Origin: Blastococcus sp. VKM Ac-2987
Lineage (GTDB): Bacteria > Actinomycetota > Actinomycetes > Mycobacteriales > Geodermatophilaceae
Assembly: GCF_026967805.1 (NCBI RefSeq)
Contig: NZ_JAPVBG010000003.1
Span: 682,001-746,000 of the forward strand
Length of the DNA: 64,000 nucleotides
Direction: 5' to 3'
The notes below the pieces were generated by a model. That model did not search any database and was not told the origin of the DNA. It saw only the letters and a program-made list of their open reading frames with translations. The translations under genes were made by a program, and so were the position numbers. Positions 54,024 to 62,617 of the stretch are shown piece by piece. The number at the start of each line of letters is the position of its first letter. Positions within the stretch are counted from its first letter, which is position 1.

Positions 54024-54896
54024 TCAGCGGGCGGCGAGGGGCGGTACGACCCGCCCCAGGTGCAGCAGGTGCTGCGGATGCGCGTCCCAGGTCAGCGCGG
54101 AGCGGACCTGCAGGCGGACGACCGGCACCTCGACCACCTGCGGCAGCGGATCGCCCGCCCAGCCGTGGGTGGCGGCCACCAGGAGGACACGCCGCAGGGC
54201 CTCGCCGGACCGCAGCCAGGCGAGCTCGTCGTCCCGGTCGGTGACCAGCAGCGCCAGGGTCCGGCCGGTGCCCGATCCGTCCCCGGTGGGCCGGGCGACC
54301 CCGGACTCCGGCTGCCGCGTGGTCCAGAGCACCTGCCCGGCGCGGGCTGCCGGGTCGGCGTGCTGCGCACGGTCCGCCTCGCGCACCAGGTGCACGAGCA
54401 GCCGGAGGTGGTCCTCCCGCAGCACCGGCAGGAGCGTCGCCCCCTCGGCGGCCGCGGCCCGGACGAGCGCCCGCACCAGGTCCTCGGGCGCCCGCTCGGC
54501 GGACAGGTGCCCCCGAGCGGGCTGCCCGGCGGTGACGGCCGGTGCGAGGGCGGCGAGCTCCGCGTCGGGGAGGCCGCGCACGGGCGTCACCGTGGCCAGC
54601 AGGTCGGGGTCGCCGGGGCGGGGCAGCCGGTGCACCTCGACGGCGAGGCCGGTGGCGGCCAGTGACACCCGCACGCCGAGCAGCGCGGAACCGGCGCTCT
54701 GGGCGAGGCCCCGCCCGTGGCGGTCCGGCGTCGCCGGCCGGCGGGAATGGTCGGCGCACACCTCGAGCACCCCGGCACGCAGCGCGAGCCGCCACGGTGG
54801 GGCGTCGGGCACGGACGGCGCACGGAGCACCGACCCGACCGCGTCCTCCAGCGCGCGGGCGACCGTCCGCGGGTCCAGAGCAGGGTCAGCGGCCAC
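54024..54896 (-). CDS. Divergent Acg-family nitroreductase-like protein
   Basis: The 290-residue protein aligns with the 43.3 kb Acg-type protein along its length: LRAPSVPDAPPWRLALRAGVLEV, HGRGLAQSAGSALLGVRVSL, then WLRSGEALRRVLLVAATHGW near the end. The FMN-site HNSQPW is replaced by PDAPPW, and the RDLRLSCGAAL block by RGLAQSAGSAL, so flavin binding may be altered or lost. GTG 54896 is chosen because GGAGGAG lies five bases upstream; ATG 54929 would add 11 residues. Its upstream region carries a cluster of DosR-like boxes. Confidence 0.75.
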   Translation of the reverse strand: MAADPALDPRTVARALEDAVGSVLRAPSVPDAPPWRLALRAGVLEVCADHSRRPATPDRHGRGLAQSAGSALLGVRVSLAATGLAVEVHRLPRPGDPDLLATVTPVRGLPDAELAALAPAVTAGQPARGHLSAERAPEDLVRALVRAAAAEGATLLPVLREDHLRLLVHLVREADRAQHADPAARAGQVLWTTRQPESGVARPTGDGSGTGRTLALLVTDRDDELAWLRSGEALRRVLLVAATHGWAGDPLPQVVEVPVVRLQVRSALTWDAHPQHLLHLGRVVPPLAAR

Positions 54897-54976
54897 GCGA
54901 ACTCCTCCGACGGCGATCCCTCCCATCATCGGCCGCGCGGCTCCTGCGGCCCCGGGGACGGCGGACCCCACCGGTC

Positions 54977-55012
54977 CCGACGAACGTCCCGTCGTGCCGG
55001 GACCACCGGCCG
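54977..55012. promoter_or_regulatory. Two DosR-like boxes facing the divergent nitroreductase
   Basis: CCGAC-GAAC-GTCCC (54977-54990) and GGGAC-CACC-GGCCG (54999-55012) are each one or two bases from the consensus, with centres 22 bases apart. Confidence 0.45.
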
Positions 55013-55032
55013 CGCCTCCGGCCTGCCCGGGC

Positions 55033-55074
55033 GGGCCTTCGGTCCGTCGCGGGACGGACGTTCGCCCGTCCCGC
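55033..55074. promoter_or_regulatory. DosR-like box and extended palindrome facing the DUF4389 gene
   Basis: GGGCC-TTCG-GTCCG (55033-55046) is followed by GCGGGACG-N10-CGTCCCGC (55049-55074). The latter has perfect 8-bp arms and contains CGGAC-GTTC-GCCCG in its centre. Together with the pair at 54977-55012, four box-like elements lie within 100 bases. Confidence 0.5.
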
Positions 55075-55145
55075 CGCTGAGGGTTGGGGTCCACGCTCGG
55101 TGGATCGCCGCGCACCACGGCTTGCGGCGGACGGAGGAGGCCCCG

Positions 55146-56738
55146 ATGACCGAGCACCGCGAGCCCTATCCGGTCCGGGTGGACGGGATCCTGGACCCGC
55201 CCCTCTCGCGCTGGCTGTGGCTGGTCAAGTGGCTGCTGCTGCTCCCGCACTACGTCGTCCTGGCGTTCCTGTGGGTCGCCTTCGTCGTCCTGACGGTGGG
55301 GGCCTTCGTCGCGATCCTGGTCACCGGCCGGTACCCACGTGCGGTCTTCGACTTCAACGTCGGGGTGCTGCGCTGGTCCTGGCGGGTGCACTACTACGGC
55401 TACGCGGCCCTCGGCACCGACCGGTACCCGCCGTTCAGCCTGGCCGACGACCCGGACTACCCCGCCCGCCTGGACGTGCCCCGTCCCGAGCGGCTCTCCC
55501 GCGGGCTGGTGCTCGTCAAGAGCTGGCTGCTCGCGCTGCCGCACTACGTCGTGCTTGCGCTCTTCGTCGGCGGCGGCGTCTGGTTCGGCACGGCGGGCAC
55601 GGCCGGGGGTGCCTGGGACGACGGATGGGCCGCCGGCGGCCTGGTGGCCCTGCTCGTCCTGGTCGCGGGCGTCGTGCTGCTGTTCACCGGCCGGTACCCG
55701 GCGCCGGTGCACGAGTTCGTGGTCGGCATGGACCGGTGGGCTCTGCGGGTGGCCGCCTACGCCGCCCTGATGACCGACCGCTATCCGCCGTTCCGCCTGG
55801 ACATGGGCGGCACCGATCCGGGGCATGCGCCGGTTCCCCCACCGGTGGCCACCGGCCCGTCGACCGGGACGTCCGCCGGAGAGCCGCAGGGGGCCACCAC
55901 CACCGGGACGGCGCCGGCGGGGACGTCCCGCAGCCACTGGACCGGCGGCCGGATCGTCTCCGTGGTCGCCGGGGCGCTGCTGCTCACGCTCTCCACGGGG
56001 TTGCTCTTCGGCGGGGGCGGCCTGCTGTGGGCCGACCAGACCCAGCGCGAGGACGGCGTGCTGCTCAGCGGCGACGTCGCCGTCGACGTCGACGGGTACG
56101 CCGTGGCCAGCGACGACATCGAGCTCGACGTGGACGGCGGGCAGTGGGTGCTCGACGACTTCCTCGGGACCGCCCGGGTCATCGCCACCCCGGCCGACGC
56201 CGGCGACCAGCTGTTCCTCGGCGTGGGCCGGTCCTCCGACGTCGCCGGCTACCTGGCGGGCGTGCGGCACTCCCGGATGGACGGGATCGGTCCGCGCGAC
56301 GAGGGGTGGCAGGGCGGCGGTGGCGGGATGGACGAGGGCCGGCTCCAGGAGCGGCCCGGTGTCGCCCCCGGCACCCCGCCCGGCGCGGCGGACGTCTGGG
56401 TCGCCTCCACCTCGGGTCCCGGTACGCAGGTGCTGGACTGGCGACCCACGGACGGGGACTGGACGGTGGTGCTCATGCGGGCCGACGGCGCGGCCGGGAT
56501 CGACGCGGACGTCCGGGCCGGCGCCACCGTCCCGGGTCTGACCGGACTGGCCGCCGGACTCCTCGTGGCCGGCGGCGTGCTGTTCGCGGCCGGTGCGCTG
56601 CTGGTGGTCCTCGCCGTGCACCGCGCCCGGCTGACGCCCCCCGACGCCGGCACCGGAGCGGTTCCGCCCGCACCCGCACCGCCGGCTCCCGGTGGCACGG
56701 CGCCCGTGCTCAGCGGCGGCGCGGCACCACGCGGCTGA
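55146..56738 (+). CDS. DUF4389-type membrane protein
   Basis: The 530-residue protein has two copies of a DUF4389-like unit. Copy 1 has RWLWLVKWLLLLPHYVVLAFLWV and ILVTGRYPRAVFDFNVGVLRW. Copy 2 has VKSWLLALPHYVVLALFVGG and LFTGRYPAPVHEFVVGMDRW. Each unit is followed by TDRYPPF. A Pro/Thr linker and a further helix at about residue 275 lead to an extracytoplasmic beta-rich region with LDVDGGQWVLDDFLGTARVIA and VWVAST, then a last helix and a Pro-rich tail. Function is unknown. GGAGGAGG precedes the ATG, and the promoter carries several DosR-like boxes. Confidence 0.8.
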   Translation: MTEHREPYPVRVDGILDPPLSRWLWLVKWLLLLPHYVVLAFLWVAFVVLTVGAFVAILVTGRYPRAVFDFNVGVLRWSWRVHYYGYAALGTDRYPPFSLADDPDYPARLDVPRPERLSRGLVLVKSWLLALPHYVVLALFVGGGVWFGTAGTAGGAWDDGWAAGGLVALLVLVAGVVLLFTGRYPAPVHEFVVGMDRWALRVAAYAALMTDRYPPFRLDMGGTDPGHAPVPPPVATGPSTGTSAGEPQGATTTGTAPAGTSRSHWTGGRIVSVVAGALLLTLSTGLLFGGGGLLWADQTQREDGVLLSGDVAVDVDGYAVASDDIELDVDGGQWVLDDFLGTARVIATPADAGDQLFLGVGRSSDVAGYLAGVRHSRMDGIGPRDEGWQGGGGGMDEGRLQERPGVAPGTPPGAADVWVASTSGPGTQVLDWRPTDGDWTVVLMRADGAAGIDADVRAGATVPGLTGLAAGLLVAGGVLFAAGALLVVLAVHRARLTPPDAGTGAVPPAPAPPAPGGTAPVLSGGAAPRG

Positions 56739-56754
56739 CCTCGCCGGCCGGCAG

Positions 56755-59343
56755 TCACCCCGACGGGCGCCGGCGCCGGGCGGCGAGTCGCTTCGCCGCG
56801 GCGTCGGCGAGCAGCACCACGGGGATCGCGGCCGCGGCGACGGCGAGGCCGGCCGGCGGCGGGACCCGCTGCCCGAGCAGGTCGGCGATCGGCGGGACGG
56901 CCAGCATCGCCACGAGCACGAACAACTCGACGGCGACCGCCCAGACCAGCAGCCGGTTGGTCCGCCAGGCCACCCGCCAGGCCGGGCGGCTGGTGCTCCG
57001 GCAGGCGAAGGCATTGGCGAACTGGCCGAAGACGACGGCCGCGAACGCGGCTCCGGAGGCGGCGGCCAGGGTGCCCGGGGCCACGTCGGCCCCGTAGCTC
57101 CACCCGGACGGCACGAGCACCGCGAGGAAGGCCGCCATGGCGATGGTCGCCTCCACCGGCCCCAGCACGAGCAGCGCCCGGCGCAGCAGGCTCCGGTCGA
57201 CCAGCCGGCGGCGGGGCGGCGGGCCCTCCAGCACCCGGGGTGACGCCGGTTCGGCGCCCAGGGCCAGGGCGGGGAGCAGGTCGGTGGCGATGTCCAGGCT
57301 GAGCACCTGGAGCACGCCGAGCGCGAGCGGCACCGAGCCGCCGGTGACCGTGAAGACGACGAAGGGCGTCAGCTCGGCCACGTTGTCGGTCAGGTGGTAG
57401 GTCAGGAAGCGGCGGATGTTGGCGAACGTCGCCCGGCCCTGGCGGACGGCGTCGACGATCGTGGCGAAGTGGTCGTCGAGCAGCACGAGGTCGGCCGCCT
57501 GGCGCGCCACGTCGGTCCCGCCGACACCCATGGCCACGCCGATGTCCGCGGCCCGCAGCGCCGGTCCGTCGTTGACGCCGTCCCCGGTCATGGCGACGAC
57601 GTGCCCCCGGGCCTGCAGCGCGCGGGCGATCCGCAGCTTGTCCTCGGGTGCGACCCGGCAGACCACGGTGCCGTCGGCGTCGAGCAGCTCACCGAGCGCC
57701 GCCTCGTCGGCCGGGAGCTCCCGGCCCTCGAGGAGGCGGCCGGTCGGCCGCCACAGGCCGGTCTGCCGCGCGATCGCCTCGGCCGTCGCCCCGGAGTCGC
57801 CGGTGATCATCGCGACCGCGATGCCGGCCTCGCGGCAGCGGGCCAGCGCCTCGTCGACGCCGGGCCGGGGCGGGTCCTCCAGCCCGACCAGGCCGAGCAG
57901 CTCGAGGTCCCGCTCGGCGGCGTCGGCGTCGGCGTCCTCGGGCAGGGGCCCGCTGCGTCGGGCGACGGCGAGCACCCGCAGCCCGTCGGCGGCCAGGCGG
58001 GCCGCCTCCTCGGCGGCTCCGGCGGGGTCGGTGCACCGGGCCAGCACGCTGTCCGGTGCGCCCTTGAGCGAGAGCACCCCGTCCTCCCAGACCGACATCC
58101 GCCGACGTCGCGGGTCGAAGGGGAAGCGCCGGGCGCCCGGGGGAGTGCCGGCGACCGTGCCGGGGAGGTCCACCCGGCGGGCCAGCGCGTCGAGGGCGGC
58201 CTCCATCGGGTCGCCGATCGCGATCCAGTCACCCTCCTCCTCCCGCTGCGCCCGGCCGGTGGAGCAGACGACCGCGGTCCGGGCCAGCTCACGCGTGGCC
58301 CGGACGGCGTCCGCGGTGCCGTGCACCTGCGCCGTCGGCTCGTAGCCGGTGCCCTCCACGGCGACCTCGCCGGCGGGTGTCCAGACGCGGACCACCGCCA
58401 TGCGGTTCTGGGTGAGCGTGCCGGTCTTGTCGGTGCAGATGAAGGTCGTCGATCCGAGCGTCTCCACCGACTCCAGCCGGCGGACCAGGGCGTGCCGGCC
58501 GGCGAGCAGCTGGGCGCTGCGGGCCAGGGAGAGGGTGACCGTGGGCAGCAGCCCCTCGGGGACCAGCGCCACGGTGACCCCGACCGCGAACAGGAAGCCC
58601 TCGCCCGCGGGCAGGCCGAGCAGGGACCCGGCCGCGAAGCAGACCGTGCCGATGCCCACCGCCAGCACCGTCACCGTGCGCACGACCCGGTGGAGTTCCC
58701 GGGCCAGCGGCGTCCTGGCGCGCTCGACCGTGCGGGTCAGCGTCGCGATCGACGCCAGCCTGGTGTCGCCGGCGATCGCGGTGACGACGGCCGAGGCCTC
58801 ACCTTCCACGACGAAGCACCCGGCGGACAGCGGGTCGCCGGGGCCCTTGCCCACGGGCTCGCTCTCGCCGGTCAGGAGTGCCTCGTCCACGCGCAGCCCG
58901 TGCGAGTCGAGCACTCGCAGATCGGCGGCCACCCGGTCACCGGCCTCCTGGAGGACGAGGTCGTCGACGACGAGGTCGACGGCGTCCACCTGCTGCCGGC
59001 GGCCGTCCCGGACGACGGTCACCCGGTGCGGCACCAGATCGCGCAGGGCCTCCGCGGCGCGGTCGGCGCGGTACTCCTGCACGAAGGCGAAGACACCGTT
59101 CAGGACGACGACCACCCCGATGGCGACGCCCAGCTGCGGCATCCCGCCGATGAAGGCCAGAGCCGCCGCCGCCCAGAGCAGGAGCGCGAAGAAGTGCACC
59201 AGCTGGGCGGCGAGCAGCCTCACCGGTGAAGGCGGCCCCTCCACCGGCAGGCGGTTGCCACCCTCGGGCCGGCGCCGGGCCGCCTCGGCCTCCGTGAGGC
59301 CGGCCAGGGACGTGCCCGCCCCGGCCGTGACGTCCCCGGTCAC
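56755..59343 (-). CDS. CtpF-like P-type cation-transporting ATPase (P2 type)
   Basis: The 862-residue ATPase is complete. It has the N-terminal cation-ATPase region (LTEAEAARRRPEGGNRL), actuator-domain LLTGESEPV, and membrane helix 4 with VALVPEGLLPTVTLSLARSAQ (PEGL, as in Ca2+/Na+/K+ P2 pumps). The phosphorylation site is CTDKTGTLTQN, the nucleotide-domain KGAPDSVL, and the hinge MTGDGVNDGPALR; six C-terminal helices follow. M. tuberculosis CtpF, a Ca2+ exporter, is in the DosR regulon. The ion cannot be fixed from sequence. The GTG start overlaps the stop of the 2TM-domain gene (GTGA), and the stop is 16 bases from that of the convergent DUF4389 gene. Confidence 0.9.
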   Translation of the reverse strand: MTGDVTAGAGTSLAGLTEAEAARRRPEGGNRLPVEGPPSPVRLLAAQLVHFFALLLWAAAALAFIGGMPQLGVAIGVVVVLNGVFAFVQEYRADRAAEALRDLVPHRVTVVRDGRRQQVDAVDLVVDDLVLQEAGDRVAADLRVLDSHGLRVDEALLTGESEPVGKGPGDPLSAGCFVVEGEASAVVTAIAGDTRLASIATLTRTVERARTPLARELHRVVRTVTVLAVGIGTVCFAAGSLLGLPAGEGFLFAVGVTVALVPEGLLPTVTLSLARSAQLLAGRHALVRRLESVETLGSTTFICTDKTGTLTQNRMAVVRVWTPAGEVAVEGTGYEPTAQVHGTADAVRATRELARTAVVCSTGRAQREEEGDWIAIGDPMEAALDALARRVDLPGTVAGTPPGARRFPFDPRRRRMSVWEDGVLSLKGAPDSVLARCTDPAGAAEEAARLAADGLRVLAVARRSGPLPEDADADAAERDLELLGLVGLEDPPRPGVDEALARCREAGIAVAMITGDSGATAEAIARQTGLWRPTGRLLEGRELPADEAALGELLDADGTVVCRVAPEDKLRIARALQARGHVVAMTGDGVNDGPALRAADIGVAMGVGGTDVARQAADLVLLDDHFATIVDAVRQGRATFANIRRFLTYHLTDNVAELTPFVVFTVTGGSVPLALGVLQVLSLDIATDLLPALALGAEPASPRVLEGPPPRRRLVDRSLLRRALLVLGPVEATIAMAAFLAVLVPSGWSYGADVAPGTLAAASGAAFAAVVFGQFANAFACRSTSRPAWRVAWRTNRLLVWAVAVELFVLVAMLAVPPIADLLGQRVPPPAGLAVAAAAIPVVLLADAAAKRLAARRRRPSG

Positions 59344-59585
59344 CCCCGGTCCCGGACGGCCTCGTCGCGGCGGGCGTACGCGGCGCGCCGGTGCACCCGG
59401 AGCGCCGTGCCCCAGACCGCCAGCGGGACCAGCGGCCACGGGAACCAGGCCCCCGTGGCGAGGGCACCGACCAGCCAGGCCACCACGAGCACGGTGTTGA
59501 CCAGGGCGTAGGCGAGCAGGTGCTCGGCGAACCGGCGACGTCGGCGCAGGACGTCGGGGGCAGGGACGGACCCCTGGGCGGGCAT
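59340..59585 (-). CDS. Small 2TM-domain protein
   Basis: The 81-residue protein has the arrangement RRRRRFAEHLLAYALVNTVLVVAWLVGAL, FPWPLVPLAVWGTALRVH and a charged tail, as in the 2TM (PF13239-like) family: two membrane helices with basic flanks. It overlaps the P-type ATPase start by four bases and may be an accessory subunit or simply co-regulated. A DosR-like box lies 83 bases upstream of its ATG. Confidence 0.72.
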   Translation of the reverse strand: MPAQGSVPAPDVLRRRRRFAEHLLAYALVNTVLVVAWLVGALATGAWFPWPLVPLAVWGTALRVHRRAAYARRDEAVRDRG

Positions 59586-59667
59586 GGGTGCTCCGGATCG
59601 CGGGATGCGGCGGGGGCCGGGTCCCCGGCCGCCCCTCAGCCTCGGTGGCCCGGTGTGGCCCGCACCG

Positions 59668-59681
59668 GGTCCGGAAGTCCC
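59668..59681. promoter_or_regulatory. DosR-like box upstream of the 2TM/P-type ATPase operon
   Basis: Read on the minus strand it is GGGAC-TTCC-GGACC, one base from GGGNC-N4-GNCCC and close to the mycobacterial core. GAGGCT lies 24 bases further down as a weak -10. Confidence 0.5.
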
Positions 59682-59779
59682 TACCTGGGGGCCGAGAGGC
59701 CCGCACCGTCGCCGACCTTCGGCACTCACCCGCTCCGCGGTGGCCGACCTGGTCGTCCGTCGGCTGCGGCGGGACCGGC

Positions 59780-59944
59780 GGGCTGTGGTCGGCCACGTCC
59801 ATCGCCGGCGCACCGGTCACCGGGGTCGTCCCCGTGGCGGTGCGCGAGTCGGGGGACCTGACGGTGTCCTTCCTCGCGCTCTCCTACGCGGGCCTGCAGG
59901 GCCGGCTCGACGAGCTCACTGCGGACGGAGTGCGTCGAGGGTGA
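59780..59944 (+). pseudogene. C-terminal remnant of a WS/DGAT (triacylglycerol synthase)
   Basis: A 55-codon stretch reads IAGAPVTGVVPVAVRESGDL and then TVSFLALSYAG up to a stop at 59944. It matches the C-terminal end of actinobacterial wax-ester synthase/diacylglycerol acyltransferases (V-x-x-V-V-P-V-A-V-x-E-S-G-x-L-T-V then L-S-Y-A-G). The HHxxxDG active site and the rest of the roughly 460-residue enzyme are absent. Its last 29 bases overlap the deacetylase gene. Tgs1 is a DosR-regulon enzyme in M. tuberculosis, so a decayed copy at the edge of this island is in context. Confidence 0.55.
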
Positions 59945-60836
59945 CGAACCCGTACCCGGCCGCGCGGATCCGCTCGATCACGTCCGGTAGGGCATCGGCG
60001 TCCAGGGTGCTGCGGTCGTCGGGATGGCCCCCGACGTGCATGAGGACGATCGCGCCGGGCCGCAGGGCCCCGTCGACCCGGTCCACGACGGACTGCACGC
60101 TGCGGCCACCGCTGGTGCCCTGCCAGCCGAGGGTGTCGACGGTCCACCGCACGGCCACGTAACCCAGGTCGTTGACGGCGGCGATGGTGCGGGCGTCCCG
60201 GTCCCCGAACGGGAAGCGGAACAGCGGCCGCGGATCGGCACCGGCTGCACGCAGGGTGCGCTCCGCGCCCAGGACCTCGTCCCTGATCGCCCCGTCGGAG
60301 AGCTGGGGGAGGTGCGGGTGGCTGGTCGAGTGGTTGCCGACGCGGTGACCGGCGGCACGGATGGCCGCGACGGCAGCCGGCTCGCCGGCCGCCCAGCGGC
60401 CGGTCAGGAAGAAGGTCGCGGGGACCCGCTCGGCGGCCAGCGTGCCGAGGATCGAGGAGAGCCCCGCGCTGTCGGCTCCGGCGTCGAAGGTCAGCGCCAC
60501 CACGGGCCGGTCGGTGGGGATCGTGGTGACGTCCTGGCCGCGCAGGGTCGCCGGCACCGCCGGTACCGGGACGGTGGACGGCGGGGAGACGGTGGTGGGC
60601 GGGCCGGGCCGCGGCGCTGTCGGTGCAACGGGGACCGGTGTCTCCGGTACCGGGGACGGCGGGCCCGCTGACGACGGGAGCGTGGACGAGGTCGCCGGCC
60701 CGGACCCCGACGCGTCGCCGTCCCCACGGCCGCCGGAACCGCCTCCGAGCCCGAGGACGACGGCCACCACCAGGCCGACCAGCGCGACGGCGCCGACGGC
60801 GGCGCCGAGCCACCTGTTCCGGTTCCCCACGACCAC
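59916..60836 (-). CDS. Membrane-anchored polysaccharide deacetylase (NodB homology)
   Basis: The 306-residue protein has a single N-terminal signal-anchor (LGAAVGAVALVGLVVAVVLGL), a Pro/Thr/Ser linker of about 75 residues, and a CE4 domain. The metal and catalytic motifs are VVALTFDAGAD (motif 1), NHSTSHPHLPQL (motif 2, both histidines) and FRFPFGDRD (motif 3). It should remove acetyl groups from peptidoglycan or an envelope polysaccharide outside the cell. GTG 60836 is preferred because GGGAGG lies upstream; GTG 60908 would add 24 residues. Confidence 0.85.
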   Translation of the reverse strand: MVVGNRNRWLGAAVGAVALVGLVVAVVLGLGGGSGGRGDGDASGSGPATSSTLPSSAGPPSPVPETPVPVAPTAPRPGPPTTVSPPSTVPVPAVPATLRGQDVTTIPTDRPVVALTFDAGADSAGLSSILGTLAAERVPATFFLTGRWAAGEPAAVAAIRAAGHRVGNHSTSHPHLPQLSDGAIRDEVLGAERTLRAAGADPRPLFRFPFGDRDARTIAAVNDLGYVAVRWTVDTLGWQGTSGGRSVQSVVDRVDGALRPGAIVLMHVGGHPDDRSTLDADALPDVIERIRAAGYGFVTLDALRPQ

Positions 60837-60914
60837 GGCCCACCTCCCGTCCCGGTCCAGCTCAGCGCGCGGAGCGCCCGGGAGGGAGCGGCGGACGGCA
60901 CCCGGCACCGGGAC

Positions 60915-61541
60915 CTAGGGCACCGGTTGCCGGGACCGGCGCCGGGCCGGGACCCCGAACGCCAGGTTCAGCACGGCCGCGACGGCCGCACCGGCCGCGG
61001 CCCCGCCCACCACGTCCAGCGGCGCGTGCCCGCCGAGGTAGACGCGGGCCGACGAGTTGAGCACCGCCAGGACCACCACCGTCACCTGCCACCTCCGCGA
61101 CAGGTAGGGGAGGAGGAGCACGACGATGCCGAACGCGATGACGGCGTGCCCCGACGGGAACGAGTCACCGGCCGACGGCACGTCACGCAGCACGGCACCG
61201 GGGATCGTCGTCCCGGGGCGCTCCCGGTGGACCAGCTCCTTGAGCACGGCCCGTTCCACCAGCAGTTTCAGCGGCACCAGCAGCACGAGGGCGACGGCCA
61301 GTCGCCGGTGCCCCCGCAGCAGCGCACCGGCCGCGACCAGCAGCGGCATGCCGAGCACCCCGAGCAGCTGGAAGTACCACAGCGGCCACTCCCAGACGTC
61401 GGATCCTCCGTTGACCAGGTGGAACACGCGTCGTTCGAACGCCCCGACGGCCCCGGGGGCCACCGCCCACGCGCACAGGGCGGTGAGCGCGGCGGCGCAT
61501 GCGGCCGTCGCGGCATCGCCCCACCGGCGCCGGACGCGCAC
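60915..61541 (-). CDS. PAP2-family membrane phosphatase
   Basis: The 208-residue protein has five or six membrane helices and the three PAP2 signature motifs: KELVHRERP, PSGHAVIAFG and SSARVYLGGHAPLDVVGG. It dephosphorylates a lipid phosphate such as undecaprenyl pyrophosphate or phosphatidic acid on the outer membrane face. GTG 61541 lies just beyond the stop of the upstream flippase-like gene; an in-frame CTG two codons earlier cannot be excluded. It is in a minus-strand operon with the two flippase-like genes. Confidence 0.83.
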   Translation of the reverse strand: MRVRRRWGDAATAACAAALTALCAWAVAPGAVGAFERRVFHLVNGGSDVWEWPLWYFQLLGVLGMPLLVAAGALLRGHRRLAVALVLLVPLKLLVERAVLKELVHRERPGTTIPGAVLRDVPSAGDSFPSGHAVIAFGIVVLLLPYLSRRWQVTVVVLAVLNSSARVYLGGHAPLDVVGGAAAGAAVAAVLNLAFGVPARRRSRQPVP

Positions 61542-61543
61542 GC

Positions 61544-62617
61544 TCAGCCCCGCGCCGCGCCGGGGAGCACGCGTCCCGCACCCCGGCGCCACAGCACCCA
61601 CGCCAGCGCCCCCAGCGGGATGGGGAGGAACCAGGTGAGCAGGCGGAACACGAGCACGGTGCCGGCCGCAGCGGCGCCGTCCACGCCGATGGCGACGAGG
61701 CCTGCGACGTAGCTGAGCTCCGCCACCCCCAGCGCTCCGGGCGTGATCGGCACCATCGTCACCAGCCGGGTCACGGAGAACACGGCCAGCACGGCGAGCC
61801 ACGACGCGTCGGCGCCCTGCCCGTCGACCGCGCGCAGGCAGCCGAGCAGGAGCACGAACAGCGCCGTGTGGCTGACCAGCGCGGCGGCCGTCAGCTGCGG
61901 CCACCGGTGGCGCACCAGATCGAGGGACGCCTGCCGGAAGCCCTCCGTCTGCACCACCCAGCCGGTGGGTGCCCGGCGGCCCCACCGGCGCAGCGCCCGA
62001 CCGGCGATCCGCTGGGCGGCGCCGGCCAGTGCCGCGGCTGCGCGGCGCGAGGTGAGGGCGAGGACCAGCGCCGTGATGGCGAGCACGAGCAGACCGCTGC
62101 CGAGTGCCGCGGCCGCCGTGAGGGCCGGCGTCGTGTCGTGGACCAGCACGAGCCCGCCGAGGGCCACGGCCGGCATCGCGAGCTTCACCAGGTTGTTCCA
62201 GACGCCGGTCAGGGTGACCGCCCGGGCGATGGCGGCGGGCGCGATCCCGAAGGAGTGGTACATGGCGGCGGTCGTGCCCACCCCGAAGGCGAACCCCACC
62301 GGCACCGTGTTGGCGATGGCTGTGGACGCCTGGTCGGCCAGCACGGCCCGCCACAGCCGCAGCCCCGGCACGGCGGCCACCCACAGCGGCGCGTACGAGA
62401 GCACGTTGACCACCGCCAGCACGGCGATGGCAGCGCTCTCCCCCCAGGTGAGGGACCGCACGAGCGCCCAGGCCTCGCCGTAGTCGGCGATGCGGGGCAG
62501 GACACCGGCGAAGACGGCCACCACGACGGCCACCGTGAGCAGGGTGCGTGCCCCCCGGCTGGTCAGCACCACCCGAGCCCGGTCGGAGCGAGGACGGTCG
62601 AGCTGCACCACGTTCAC
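61544..62617 (-). CDS. LPG-synthase/UPF0104-type flippase-like membrane protein
   Basis: The 357-residue protein has about eight membrane helices. The UPF0104/lysylphosphatidylglycerol-synthase transmembrane signature is seen as VPVGFAFGVGTTAAMYHSFG, VTRLVTMVPITPGALGVAELSYVAGL and VLVFRLLTWFLPIPLGALAWVLWRR. It lacks the C-terminal aminoacyltransferase domain of MprF, so it is likely a lipid or glycolipid flippase component. Its GTG start overlaps the stop of the upstream kinase-flippase gene (GTGA). Confidence 0.82.
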   Translation of the reverse strand: MNVVQLDRPRSDRARVVLTSRGARTLLTVAVVVAVFAGVLPRIADYGEAWALVRSLTWGESAAIAVLAVVNVLSYAPLWVAAVPGLRLWRAVLADQASTAIANTVPVGFAFGVGTTAAMYHSFGIAPAAIARAVTLTGVWNNLVKLAMPAVALGGLVLVHDTTPALTAAAALGSGLLVLAITALVLALTSRRAAAALAGAAQRIAGRALRRWGRRAPTGWVVQTEGFRQASLDLVRHRWPQLTAAALVSHTALFVLLLGCLRAVDGQGADASWLAVLAVFSVTRLVTMVPITPGALGVAELSYVAGLVAIGVDGAAAAGTVLVFRLLTWFLPIPLGALAWVLWRRGAGRVLPGAARG

